From: Pseudaminobacter soli (ex Li et al. 2025)
GTDB taxonomy: Bacteria; Pseudomonadota; Alphaproteobacteria; Rhizobiales; Rhizobiaceae
NCBI RefSeq assembly: GCF_029892515.1
Contig: NZ_JARXVF010000005.1
Span: 62,001 to 126,000, forward strand
DNA: 64,000 nt
Direction: 5' to 3'
Shown: positions 7,573 through 16,197 of the stretch, in pieces
Numbering within the stretch: the stretch's first letter is position 1
Layout of the letters: each line of letters starts with the position of its first letter
The notes under the pieces: model-generated
Databases searched by the model: none
What the model was told of the DNA's origin: nothing
The model's input: the letters and a program-made list of their open reading frames with translations, nothing else
Made by a program: the position numbers and the translations under genes

Positions 7573-8337
7573 ATGGCTCTATTCTGGCGCCGGAATTTCC
7601 CGCCAAGACGGAATGCCAATTTGAAAACCGATGCCCATATCCTGATCGTCGACGACGACAAGGAAATCCGCGACCTGCTCCAGGAGTATTTCCAGAAGCA
7701 CGGGATGCGCGTCTCGGCAGCCCGCGACGAGGACGAAATGCAGGCAGCGTTGCGCCGCGCGCCGGTGGACCTGATCATCCTGGACGTGATGCTGCCCGGC
7801 AAGAGCGGGCTGGACATCTGCCGCGAGCTGCGCACGCATTCGACCGTGCCGATCATCATGCTGACCGCCGTCACCGAAACGATTGACCGCGTGCTCGGGC
7901 TGGAAATGGGCGCCGACGACTATGTGCCGAAACCCTTCGACCCGCGCGAACTGCTGGCGCGGTCGCGCGCAGTGCTGCGCCGGCGCGCCGAGCCGGGCGC
8001 CAGCTACAAGCCCATGCAGCAGATCTTCAAATTCGCCGGCTGGACGCTGGATTCCGGTCGCCGCCGACTGCTCAACCCGGATGCCGTGCGGGTCGAGCTG
8101 ACGACGGCCGAGTTCAACCTGCTGCTGACGCTGGCCAAGAGCGCGCAGCGCGTGCTCAGCCGCGAACAGCTGATCGAGCTGTCGAACCAGAACGGCGATT
8201 ACAGCTACGACCGCAGCGTCGACATTCTGGTCAGCCGCCTGCGCCGCAAGATGGAAGACGATCCGCGCTCGCCCAAGCTGATCCTGACCGTGCGCGGCGG
8301 CGGCTACCAGTTCGTGCCCGAGGTTTTAGCCGAATGA
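7573..8337 (+). CDS. OmpR-family response regulator
   Basis: A 254-residue protein with an N-terminal receiver domain (acid pocket Asp27-Asp28, phospho-acceptor Asp71 in LIILDVMLPG, Thr98, Lys120 in VPKPF) and a C-terminal winged-helix DNA-binding domain (about 150-250, ending in TVRGGGYQFVPE). The phospho-Asp normally sits near residue 55, so translation may really start at the TTG at 7621 (LKTDAHILIVDDD), which would place it at 55. Neither site has a strong Shine-Dalgarno. The stop overlaps the start of the histidine kinase (ATGA), so the pair is translationally coupled. Confidence 0.92.
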   Translation: MALFWRRNFPPRRNANLKTDAHILIVDDDKEIRDLLQEYFQKHGMRVSAARDEDEMQAALRRAPVDLIILDVMLPGKSGLDICRELRTHSTVPIIMLTAVTETIDRVLGLEMGADDYVPKPFDPRELLARSRAVLRRRAEPGASYKPMQQIFKFAGWTLDSGRRRLLNPDAVRVELTTAEFNLLLTLAKSAQRVLSREQLIELSNQNGDYSYDRSVDILVSRLRRKMEDDPRSPKLILTVRGGGYQFVPEVLAE

Positions 8338-9764
8338 AGTGGCTGCTGCCCCGCTCGCTGCCTGCCTGGGTCCTGCTGATCGTCATTGCGGGTCTGTTGG
8401 CCATCCAGGTGTTGACGCTTTCGATCGTCGCCCGCGAGCGCGTGGCTTCCAACAACATCCTCGACCTGTTTCGGCTGAACGACCGGGCGCAGTCGCTGGT
8501 CAAGTTGATGTATGCGGCGACGCCGGACGATCGCAAGAAGGTGGCGGCCGGGCTTTCGGTGCCGCCCTACGTGCTGACGATGTCGGACACGCCGGCCATA
8601 ACCACCACGATCCCCGACGACGACGAGATGGCCGAGATGGAGGACATCATCGTCGGGCGGCTCACGAAATACGGCGTGCAGGAAGCGCGGGTGCGGCGCG
8701 AATCCCCGGTACAGCCAGACGGTCCCGCTCACCCCCACAAACCATTGGACAGGGACGATGTCGGCAGCATCGAGCGCGAACTGCTCAATCTGGCCGCCGA
8801 TTTCACCAAAAGCGACACGCTGATCGCCTCTATTCAGTTCAACGATGGGCAGTGGCTGAACTTCATCATGCCCTCCACCCCTCTCAGTCCGGTGCTGACC
8901 ATCCAGAACCTGCCGCTCTTTGCGTCAGCCGCGGCGGCGGTGGTCTTGTTGTCGATCTGGCTGCTGCGACGGCTGACGGCCCCCTATCGCACGCTCGAAA
9001 GCGCGGTCGAGCGCATCGGCGAGGACCTGAAAAGCCAGCCGCTGCCCGAGGAAGGCAGCAGCGAATACAAATCTGCGGCGCGTGCCGTGAACACCATGCA
9101 GGCCAAGCTGCGCGAATATGTCGAGGATCGTGAGCTTCTGGCCGCGGCACTTGCGCATGACCTGCGAACCCCGCTGACCCGCATCCGCCTGCGGCTCGAG
9201 CTTCTGCGCAAGTCGCCGCTCAAGGCGGCGCTGATGAACAACCTCGCCGACATCGAGGCCATCTCGTCGTCCGTGCTCGACTTCGCCACGCCCAACGGCC
9301 ATGAAGGCGAGCTCGAACGCATCGACTTCTGGTCGCTGGTCGACTCGATCACCGACGACAACCCCAATGTCGTCTTCGACCAGCCCAAGCCCGCGCGCGG
9401 ACTGGTTTGCCTGGGCCACATCGTGCCCTTGCGCCGCTGCGTCACCAATCTGGTGGAGAATGCGATCAAATATGGCGGCACCGCGCGCCTCGGTCTTTCG
9501 CAGACGGACAGCAACATCGTGCTGACCATCGACGATGACGGCCCGGGCATACCCGCCGACCATATGGACAAGGTGTTCCGCCCCTTCACGCGCGTGGAGG
9601 GCTCACGCAACCGCCAGACCGGCGGCTTTGGCCTTGGGCTGACCATCGCCCGCAACACGGCGCGCAGCTTTGGCGGCGAGGTGACGCTTCGCAACCGCCC
9701 CGAGGGCGGCCTGCGCGTGACACTGACGCTGCCGCGCGCCCGGGATCTGCAGGCGGTCGGCTGA
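8334..9764 (+). CDS. Sensor histidine kinase of the EnvZ/OmpR type
   Basis: The 476-residue inner-membrane kinase has a first transmembrane helix near residues 10-32, a periplasmic sensor region of about 160 residues with no recognisable domain, a second helix near 195-218, a HAMP linker, the H-box ALAHDLRTPLTR with phospho-accepting His275, an N-box (NLVENAIKYGG), a G1 box (DDGPGIP) and a G2 box (GGFGLGLTIA). All catalytic boxes are intact. It phosphorylates the overlapping response regulator. The periplasmic ligand is unknown. Confidence 0.92.
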   Translation: MKWLLPRSLPAWVLLIVIAGLLAIQVLTLSIVARERVASNNILDLFRLNDRAQSLVKLMYAATPDDRKKVAAGLSVPPYVLTMSDTPAITTTIPDDDEMAEMEDIIVGRLTKYGVQEARVRRESPVQPDGPAHPHKPLDRDDVGSIERELLNLAADFTKSDTLIASIQFNDGQWLNFIMPSTPLSPVLTIQNLPLFASAAAAVVLLSIWLLRRLTAPYRTLESAVERIGEDLKSQPLPEEGSSEYKSAARAVNTMQAKLREYVEDRELLAAALAHDLRTPLTRIRLRLELLRKSPLKAALMNNLADIEAISSSVLDFATPNGHEGELERIDFWSLVDSITDDNPNVVFDQPKPARGLVCLGHIVPLRRCVTNLVENAIKYGGTARLGLSQTDSNIVLTIDDDGPGIPADHMDKVFRPFTRVEGSRNRQTGGFGLGLTIARNTARSFGGEVTLRNRPEGGLRVTLTLPRARDLQAVG

Positions 9765-9778
9765 TATTCAGGAAAGCG

Positions 9779-9997
9779 TCAGTCCTGCTTGCGGTTCTGG
9801 CTGCGGGCCCGCAGCCAGAAGACGATGAAGAAGCACATGATGAACGCCACCACGACGGCAACTCCCGCCACCGGGGAAATGCCGGCGGCAGCGAGCATGA
9901 TAGTGGGCAGGAAATAGGCGAACAGGCCGAACCCGAGCATGATCACCAGCGCGGCGATCATTGAGTTGCGGTTGCCTGTATCCATCGTCAATTCCAA
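9779..9997 (-). CDS. Small two-helix membrane protein, unknown
   Basis: A 72-residue protein with two predicted transmembrane helices (about 13-36 and 43-62) separated by a short GISP turn and ending in a basic tail (RARSQNRKQD), so both ends are probably cytoplasmic. An alternative start is the ATG at 9985. No family recognised. It is convergent with the two-component operon and 28 nt downstream of the GNAT gene on the same strand. Confidence 0.6.
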   Translation of the reverse strand: MELTMDTGNRNSMIAALVIMLGFGLFAYFLPTIMLAAAGISPVAGVAVVVAFIMCFFIVFWLRARSQNRKQD

Positions 9998-10025
9998 TCC
10001 TGTCCGTTCACGGGCATGCCCGTGA

Positions 10026-10712
10026 TCAAGCGTCTATTGCGGCGCGAAAATCTTCCAGCCGCTTCTTCTGCCGGCCGTCGGCGTCGTAATTATCCGGATC
10101 GAGCCAGTTCTCATAGGCGCGTTTCAGCGCAGGCCATTCACCGTCGATGACAGAATACCACGCCGTATCGCGATTCTTGCCCTTCACGACAAGGTGCTGG
10201 CGGAAAATTCCCTCGAATTTGAAACCGAAACGCTCGGCCGCCCGCTTCGACGGCTGGTTGGCGTTGTTGCACTTCCACTCGTAGCGGCGATAGCCAAGCT
10301 CGTCGAAGGCATATTGCATGAACAGGAACTGCGCCTCGGTGGCGGCGGGCTTGCGCGAGATCAGCGGCCCCCAATAGATGTTGCCGATCTCGATCACGCC
10401 GTTGGCCGGATCGATGCGCATCAAGGTCTGGCGGCCGGCAATCTCTCCGCTCGCCTTGTCGATGACGGTGAAATAGAGCGGGTCCTCGCTGGCCTTCGCC
10501 TTGTCGAGCCAAGGCTGGAAGCCTTCGCGGGTTTCCGGCGAATACTCCGGCAGCCAGCGGAAACGATCAGCGGCATCCGGCACCGACGACGCCGCAAACA
10601 GCCCGTCGCCATGTTTTGCCGGGTCGAGCGGCTCAAGCCGCACATAGCGCCCCTCGAGCACCTTCCGCTCGGGCCGCGGCCGCGGCTGCCAGTTTGTCAG
10701 ATCGGTCGTCAT
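10026..10712 (-). CDS. GNAT acetyltransferase, RimJ/RimL-like
   Basis: 228 residues from the ATG at 10712 (MTTDLTNWQPRPRPERKVLEG). This start is preferred to upstream in-frame codons, whose translation has no protein-like character. The architecture is that of the RimJ/RimL branch: an N-terminal strand KVLEGRYVRLEPLDP, central IEIGNIYWGPLISRKPAATEAQFLFM acetyl-CoA region, and the C-terminal YEWKCNNANQPSKRAAERFGFKFEGIFR signature. Substrate is unknown; many homologues act on small amines or protein N-termini. Confidence 0.88.
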   Translation of the reverse strand: MTTDLTNWQPRPRPERKVLEGRYVRLEPLDPAKHGDGLFAASSVPDAADRFRWLPEYSPETREGFQPWLDKAKASEDPLYFTVIDKASGEIAGRQTLMRIDPANGVIEIGNIYWGPLISRKPAATEAQFLFMQYAFDELGYRRYEWKCNNANQPSKRAAERFGFKFEGIFRQHLVVKGKNRDTAWYSVIDGEWPALKRAYENWLDPDNYDADGRQKKRLEDFRAAIDA

Positions 10713-10797
10713 TCGATGTTCCCTTATGATTGACTTTCGTTGCCCGAAAGCCTCACAAAAACGGAGTCCGTACAAAAGAACCACACAGGCGTGAACC

Positions 10798-11994
10798 ATG
10801 CTCCAAACGATTGCCGCCTTCGACCGTCTCGGCGAGGAAAACGCCTTTGCCGTGCTGGCCCGCGCCACCCAGCTTGCCCATGAAGGCCGCGACATCGTCA
10901 ATCTCGGCATTGGCCAGCCGGACTTCCGCACGCCAGACCACATCGTGGAAGCGGCGATCAAGGCGCTGCGCGACGGCCACCATGGCTACACGCCGGCTAA
11001 CGGCCTGCTTGCCACCCGCGAAGCCGTGGTGCGGCGAACGCTCGCCACCACCGGCGTGGAAGTGTCGCCCGAGAGCGTGATGATCATGCCCGGCGGCAAG
11101 CCCACCATGTTTGCGGCGATCCTTATGTTCGGCGAGCCGGGCACCGAAATCCTCTACCCCGATCCGGGTTTTCCCATCTACCGCTCGATGATCGAGTTCA
11201 CGGGTGCTGCGCCAATCCCGGTGCCGATGCGCGAAGCCAACGGCTTTGCCTTCTCGGCCGAAGAAACGCTGGCGCTGATCACGCCGAAGACGCGGCTTCT
11301 CATCCTCAACTCGCCCGCCAACCCGACCGGCGGCGTCACCCCGCGCGCCGAGATCGAAAAGCTGGTGAAGGGGCTGGAGGCGCATCCGCATGTCGCGATC
11401 CTCTCCGACGAGATCTACGACGTCATGACCTATGACGGCGAGCAGCACTGCTCGCTGCTGGAATTTCCCGAAATCCGCGACCGGCTGATCGTGCTGAACG
11501 GCTGGTCCAAGACCTGGGCGATGACCGGCTGGCGCATGGGCTGGTCGATCTGGCCGAACGGCGAGAAGGGCGCGCATCTCTACGACAAGGTGCGCAAGCT
11601 GGCCGTCAACTGCTGGTCCTGCGTCAACGCGCCGAGCCAGTGGGCTGGCGTCGCGGCCATCGACGGGCCGCAAGACGAAGTGGAGAAGATGATGCGCGCC
11701 TTCGACCGGCGCCGCAAAGTCGTGGTCGAGGGGCTGAACGCCCTGCCCGGCATTTCCTGCATCACGCACAAGGGCGCCTTCTACGCCTTCCCGAACATCG
11801 CCGGCACGGGCTGGAAATCCAAGAAGCTCGCCAGCGCGCTTCTGGAGGATGCCGGCGTGGCGCTGATCGGCGGGCCGGATTTCGGCGTGCTCGGCGAAGG
11901 CTATATCCGCCTCTCCTACGCCAATTCGGAGGAGAACATCCTGCGCGCGCTGGACCGGATCGGCAAATTCCTGGAGAGCCAGGCCGCCGCGTAG
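10798..11994 (+). CDS. PLP-dependent class I/II aminotransferase
   Basis: A 398-residue fold-type I aminotransferase. The PLP lysine is Lys238 in NGWSKTWAMTGWRMG, preceded by the NPTGG motif (near 175) and SDEIYDVM (near 203), and followed by the substrate carboxylate-binding arginine region RLSYANSEENI near the C-terminus. Such enzymes transfer the amino group of aspartate, alanine or aromatic amino acids to 2-oxoglutarate. The exact donor cannot be decided here. It is monocistronic and divergent from the GNAT gene, with 85 nt between the starts. Confidence 0.88.
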   Translation: MLQTIAAFDRLGEENAFAVLARATQLAHEGRDIVNLGIGQPDFRTPDHIVEAAIKALRDGHHGYTPANGLLATREAVVRRTLATTGVEVSPESVMIMPGGKPTMFAAILMFGEPGTEILYPDPGFPIYRSMIEFTGAAPIPVPMREANGFAFSAEETLALITPKTRLLILNSPANPTGGVTPRAEIEKLVKGLEAHPHVAILSDEIYDVMTYDGEQHCSLLEFPEIRDRLIVLNGWSKTWAMTGWRMGWSIWPNGEKGAHLYDKVRKLAVNCWSCVNAPSQWAGVAAIDGPQDEVEKMMRAFDRRRKVVVEGLNALPGISCITHKGAFYAFPNIAGTGWKSKKLASALLEDAGVALIGGPDFGVLGEGYIRLSYANSEENILRALDRIGKFLESQAAA

Positions 11995-12045
11995 ACGATT
12001 TTTTCGTCACGCCCCGCCATCACGGCAATCAGAGGCAGGACGCCC

Positions 12046-12648
12046 TCAGTCCGGCAGTTTGATTACCGCCCGGCCACTGGTGATGTCGGTCACCATGCGC
12101 ACGATGTCCTGCACGTCCGCCTCAGGCAGCGTCACCGCAAGCTCGGCTCCGTCCGCGCCAAAAGTCTCGGCCATGATGTTTACACTCGGCCGCGCAGCCA
12201 GCCGCGCCTGCACCAGCGCGAGATCGCCGAAGCCGCAGGTGATGCTCGCCTCTATCGCGGCGACGATCGGCACTTTCGCGGCCGCGCGCAGGCAGGAGGC
12301 CGCCGTGCCGCCATAGGCGCGCACCAGCCCGCCGCTGCCGAGCAGGATGCCGCCGAACCAGCGCGTGACGACCACCGCGACATTGTCGAGCGACTGCCCG
12401 TCCAGCGCCTGCAGGATCGGCTTGCCGGCCGTGCCACTCGGTTCGCCATCGTCGTTGAAGCGATAGCTCTGTCCGATGCGCCAGGCCCAGCAATTGTGGT
12501 TGGCGGCCAGGTCGGAATGGGCGGCAATGAAATCCTTCGCCGCCGCCTCGCTCGCAATCGGCCCGGCGACGCCAAGAAAGCGGCTCTTCTTGATTTCCTG
12601 TTCGAAGGTCTCGACACGCTCAAGAGTGTACATCGGCACCGCAGGCAT
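12046..12648 (-). CDS. YigZ/IMPACT (UPF0029) family protein
   Basis: This 200-residue protein shows the UPF0029 signature DDGEPSGTAGKPIL at about 67-80, followed by VVVTRWFGGILLGSGGLVRAYGG, and a C-terminal DUF1949-type segment. Family members bind nucleic acid or ribosomes; the eukaryotic relative IMPACT inhibits Gcn2. The bacterial role is poorly defined. It lies convergent to the aminotransferase gene. Confidence 0.88.
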   Translation of the reverse strand: MPAVPMYTLERVETFEQEIKKSRFLGVAGPIASEAAAKDFIAAHSDLAANHNCWAWRIGQSYRFNDDGEPSGTAGKPILQALDGQSLDNVAVVVTRWFGGILLGSGGLVRAYGGTAASCLRAAAKVPIVAAIEASITCGFGDLALVQARLAARPSVNIMAETFGADGAELAVTLPEADVQDIVRMVTDITSGRAVIKLPD

Positions 12649-12796
12649 TGAGGTCGGCTGGTTTCATTCGTCCCTCATAGCGCTCCGATACGCACATGGC
12701 GAGGGCGCGACCATAAGGCCGACGCCGGTGACGTGCCGGACGCCACAGCAGCCCTAAATGATCTCACAGCGAACATGCGACCGGAGGCCAAAGAGG

Positions 12797-13252
12797 ATGA
12801 AGCCGTTCGTGACCACCCTGCTCTCGTGGCAGTTGTTGAGCGCGCCGGCTTTTGCCGCTGCGGGCTCGGATGAACAAGCGATACGTGACCAATTGGATAA
12901 CTGGACGAAGACCTTCAACGAGGGCCGTGCGGACGAGGTCTGTGATCTTTTCACCGACGACGTCATTGCAACGGTCCGCACCACGCCGAATGCCGGCAAG
13001 GGGGAGATCTGCAAGCGGCTGCGCAACGCACTGGCGAAAACCGACCGGAAGCTCGCCTATGCAACCAATATTCACGAGATACTGGTTTCCGGCGATCTCG
13101 CTGTGGTCCGGCTGACCTGGACCCTGACGACCGAAATGGGCGGCAAGGCTTCCATGACCACCGATGAAGGCATGGATGTGTTTCAGCGGGGTGCAGACGG
13201 CGTCTGGCGCATCCACCGCTATTTGGCATTTGCCGCCGATATGGACCACTGA
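12797..13252 (+). CDS. Exported SnoaL/NTF2-like (DUF4440-type) protein
   Basis: 151 residues from ATG 12797, which has an AAGAGG Shine-Dalgarno 3 nt upstream and gives a signal peptide (MKPFVTTLLSWQLLSAPAFA). The mature part is one NTF2-like cone domain: helix SDEQAIRDQLDNWTKTFNEGRADEV, then CDLFTDDVIATV and the C-terminal strand pair ending WRIHRYLAFAADM. Such domains bind small hydrophobic ligands or act as enzymes of varied function. None can be assigned here. Confidence 0.75.
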   Translation: MKPFVTTLLSWQLLSAPAFAAAGSDEQAIRDQLDNWTKTFNEGRADEVCDLFTDDVIATVRTTPNAGKGEICKRLRNALAKTDRKLAYATNIHEILVSGDLAVVRLTWTLTTEMGGKASMTTDEGMDVFQRGADGVWRIHRYLAFAADMDH

Positions 13253-13339
13253 CGCCAGCGCCTCTTGTCGATCGAACGGACGCGGCAATATCCGCATTTG
13301 GGGGGCAGCTTCGACCCGGCCGCAACATGGAGGGATGCG

Positions 13340-14065
13340 ATGATCACGCTCTATTCCTATCCCGAGCTCTTCGGCGTGGCCGACAACAACGGCTATGGCC
13401 TCAAGGTCTTTGCCTTCCTCAAGCTGACCGGCGTGCCTTTCACCCACCGGCACATCTTCGACGCATCGGGCGCGCCGCGCGGCCAGTTGCCCTATATCGA
13501 CGACGACGGCGAGGCTATCGGTGACAGCGAAACGATCATCGCCCATCTCATCCAAAGATACGGCCTTGCCATCGACAGCGGCCTGACCCTGGCCCAGCAC
13601 CATACCGACCACCTGATCACGCGCATGCTGGACGACCTTTATTGGGTCATGTCCTATTCGCGCTGGCAGGACGAGCACTATTGGCCGGCCTTCCACGATG
13701 CGCTGCTGGCGCAGCATCCGGGCCTCAGCGAAGATGCGCTGCGCAGTGCGCAGGAGTTCAATTCGATGCGATATTACTATCAGGGCATCGGGCGCTATGC
13801 GCCGGCGGATGCCTATGCGCGGGGATTGGCCGACCTGCAGGTCCTGGCCGATATCATCCCGTCGAACCGCTTTCTGCATGGGCCTGCGCCCACTACCGTG
13901 GACGCCGCGATCTACGGCTTCATCGCCAATATCTATTTCTTCCCGATCGAAACGCCGCTCAGGCAGTTCGTGGCCGCGCGCGACAACCTTATCGACCACT
14001 GCATGGCGATCCACGCCCTGGTCAGCGCCACGCCGCCGGCCGAGCAATATGCCGGCGCCCACTGA
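13340..14065 (+). CDS. Glutathione S-transferase-like protein, metaxin/FAXC type
   Basis: 241 residues from the ATG at 13340 (MITLYSYPELFGVADNNGYG). The N-terminal thioredoxin-like domain (1-80) includes RGQLPYIDDDGEAIGDSETIIAHL, matching the cis-Pro and SE motif of GSTs. The C-terminal all-helical half (85-235) contains DDLYWVMSYSRW and a HGPAPTTVDAAIYGFI segment, as in the GST relatives annotated as metaxin- or Tom37-like. Glutathione use is plausible but unproven; the catalytic Ser/Tyr/Cys at the N-terminus is not obvious. Confidence 0.75.
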   Translation: MITLYSYPELFGVADNNGYGLKVFAFLKLTGVPFTHRHIFDASGAPRGQLPYIDDDGEAIGDSETIIAHLIQRYGLAIDSGLTLAQHHTDHLITRMLDDLYWVMSYSRWQDEHYWPAFHDALLAQHPGLSEDALRSAQEFNSMRYYYQGIGRYAPADAYARGLADLQVLADIIPSNRFLHGPAPTTVDAAIYGFIANIYFFPIETPLRQFVAARDNLIDHCMAIHALVSATPPAEQYAGAH

Positions 14066-14074
14066 CAGGAGGCG

Positions 14075-14533
14075 TCACTGGCAGACATCCACCCATTCGG
14101 CGGCGGTGAGGTCGGCCATGCGCTGCGGGGTGAGACGCACCGCGGCATTGGTGGCGCCGGCAGCCGGCACGACCTCGCCGAAAGCCTGCAAGCTGACATC
14201 GCAATAGACGGGCAAAGGCTGCGGCAGGCCGAACGGACAGACGCCGCCGACCGGATGGCTCGTGGCTTCCACCACCTCCTCCGCCCCCAGCATGCGGGCC
14301 TTGGCGCCAAAACGATCCTTGAACTTGCGATTGTCGAGCCGGGCGGTTCCGCTCGCCAAGATCAGCATGGTCGTATCGCCCGCCCGCAGGCAGATCGTCT
14401 TGGCGATCTGCTCCGGCGAAACCCCATGCGCTTCGGCAGCCAGCGCGACCGTCGCCGAACTCGCATCGGTGACGATCACGGCAATGTCCGGGGCATTGGC
14501 GGCGAAGAAGGCACGGACGGTTTCGAGCGACAT
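14075..14533 (-). CDS. YbaK/EbsC-type aminoacyl-tRNA deacylase
   Basis: 152 residues from the ATG at 14533 (MSLETVRAFFAANAPDI). The YbaK/ProX editing-domain hallmarks are present: KTICLRAGDTTMLILASG, the invariant lysine region DNRKFKDRFG, and GGVCPFGLPQPLPVYCD around the substrate pocket. These proteins hydrolyse mischarged aminoacyl-tRNA (for example Cys- or Ala-tRNAPro) in trans. The gene is convergent with the GST-like gene, with 9 nt between the stops. Confidence 0.87.
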   Translation of the reverse strand: MSLETVRAFFAANAPDIAVIVTDASSATVALAAEAHGVSPEQIAKTICLRAGDTTMLILASGTARLDNRKFKDRFGAKARMLGAEEVVEATSHPVGGVCPFGLPQPLPVYCDVSLQAFGEVVPAAGATNAAVRLTPQRMADLTAAEWVDVCQ

Positions 14534-14712
14534 GCCGATTGAGTAACGCGGCCGGCGGCAAGAGGCAATCCGCATCCGGACCGAACAAGATCAGCAACCG
14601 CGAGATCAAAGCCAATTTGCCACAGCGGTTTTGCTAGCTATCGCTTCGGCCGCGCTTTAATGACAGATGCGCGACATGCGCGCCAATCGATAACAAGAAG
14701 CTCGGAGCCCGA

Positions 14713-15813
14713 ATGAACCAGCTGATGCTGTCCAACGAGGACGGCCGGATTCCTTCAGACGGAGTCTCCCCCACAGTCGATCATGCGGCTGAAAGGGCAC
14801 TCGTTCGTCGGCTCGTGTCACATTGCCAGCGCTTTCGCGATCCCGACAACGGCCGCGCGACAGTCGAGCTGGCCCTCACGCTCGTCCCCTTCCTGGCGAT
14901 CGGCGCGACACTGGTCTGGCTGACCGCCTATGCCGGGCCGTTGCTCGGCGGCTGGCGATGGGCCCTGGTGGTGCTGCTGGCTCCGGCTTGCGCGGCATTT
15001 CTGGTCCGGCTTTTCGCAATCCAGCACGATTGCGGTCATGGCTCCTTCACCAGTTCGCGCCTGGCAAATCGCCTGATCGGGCGCGCGCTCAGCGTGCTTA
15101 CATTCACCCCTTACACGCTTTGGCAGAAGGCGCACGCCATCCACCACGGCTCTTCGGGGAATCTCGACAAGCGCGGCATCGGCGACATCAACACCAGGAC
15201 CGTCGCCGAATACGAAGCGATGAACACCCGCCAAAGGCTGATGTATCGCATCTACCGGCATCCGGCGGTCCTCATCGTCCTTGGTGTTCCACTCTATTTT
15301 CTCATAGTGCATCGGCTTCCATACAATGAGGCAATACCGCGCGTGGATGCATGGCGCAGCGCGGGCGGGCTCAACCTGGCGCTCGTGGCTTTCTACGGCG
15401 CGCTAGTCTGGCTGTCGGGCTGGGCTGCTATGTTTGCGGTGTTGCCCGTGGTGGTCATGGGCGCATGGGTCGGCGGCTGGCTGTTCTACATACAGCACCA
15501 GTTCGAGGAGACGCGCTGGGACAAGGGCGAGGCATGGGATTTGCATGTCGCCGCGTTTGGCGGCAGCTCCTGGTACGTGTTGCCGCGCGCCGCGCAGTGG
15601 ATCACCGGCTCGATCGGCCTGCACCACATCCATCATCTCTGCAGCCGCGTCCCGTTCTATCGATTGCAGGCATGCTTCAATGACAGTGCCGAGCTCCGCG
15701 CGGCAAGCGAACGCGTCAAGCTCACATTTGGCAAGAGCCTGGCCAGCGTCAATCTCGCGCTGTGGGACGAAAGGCGCCGCCGCCTCGTCTCTTTCGCGGA
15801 AGCGCGGTCGTAG
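14713..15813 (+). CDS. Membrane fatty acid desaturase
   Basis: A 366-residue integral membrane di-iron desaturase. The three histidine boxes are intact: HDCGH (105-109), HAIHH (141-145) and HHIHH (304-308), with an additional HQFEET near 263 as in Delta12/omega-3-type acyl-lipid desaturases. Four to six hydrophobic helices lie between them. It inserts a double bond in a membrane acyl chain using O2 and reduced ferredoxin or similar; regiospecificity is not deducible. The first 50 residues are a soluble extension. It appears to be monocistronic. Confidence 0.88.
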   Translation: MNQLMLSNEDGRIPSDGVSPTVDHAAERALVRRLVSHCQRFRDPDNGRATVELALTLVPFLAIGATLVWLTAYAGPLLGGWRWALVVLLAPACAAFLVRLFAIQHDCGHGSFTSSRLANRLIGRALSVLTFTPYTLWQKAHAIHHGSSGNLDKRGIGDINTRTVAEYEAMNTRQRLMYRIYRHPAVLIVLGVPLYFLIVHRLPYNEAIPRVDAWRSAGGLNLALVAFYGALVWLSGWAAMFAVLPVVVMGAWVGGWLFYIQHQFEETRWDKGEAWDLHVAAFGGSSWYVLPRAAQWITGSIGLHHIHHLCSRVPFYRLQACFNDSAELRAASERVKLTFGKSLASVNLALWDERRRRLVSFAEARS

Positions 15814-15937
15814 GAACCCGGACCGAACAGCGCGACTTCATTTCCCCGTTGATGCCGGCGAACGCATCGGCTATGAAGCGCGGGATCGGTCGGCCAGCGA
15901 CTGATTTTTGTCGAGGCGATTCTTCAGCTTCGGCCAG

Positions 15938-16014
<77 letters not shown>

Positions 16015-16197
16015 GCTTCTCAGGCTCTCTGCGCCCCACCACCTACAGCAGCAGCAACAGCACCCCATCATCGGCAATGCTCCCTTAACCACGCGGACTA
16101 AAGCTGCGTTGCTCCCCGGCCTCCAACGCCCGCGCTAACTTCTTTCTAAGCCCGCCGCCACTACCGTCCGTCCCAAAGATGTCCATGGGGAGCTTGG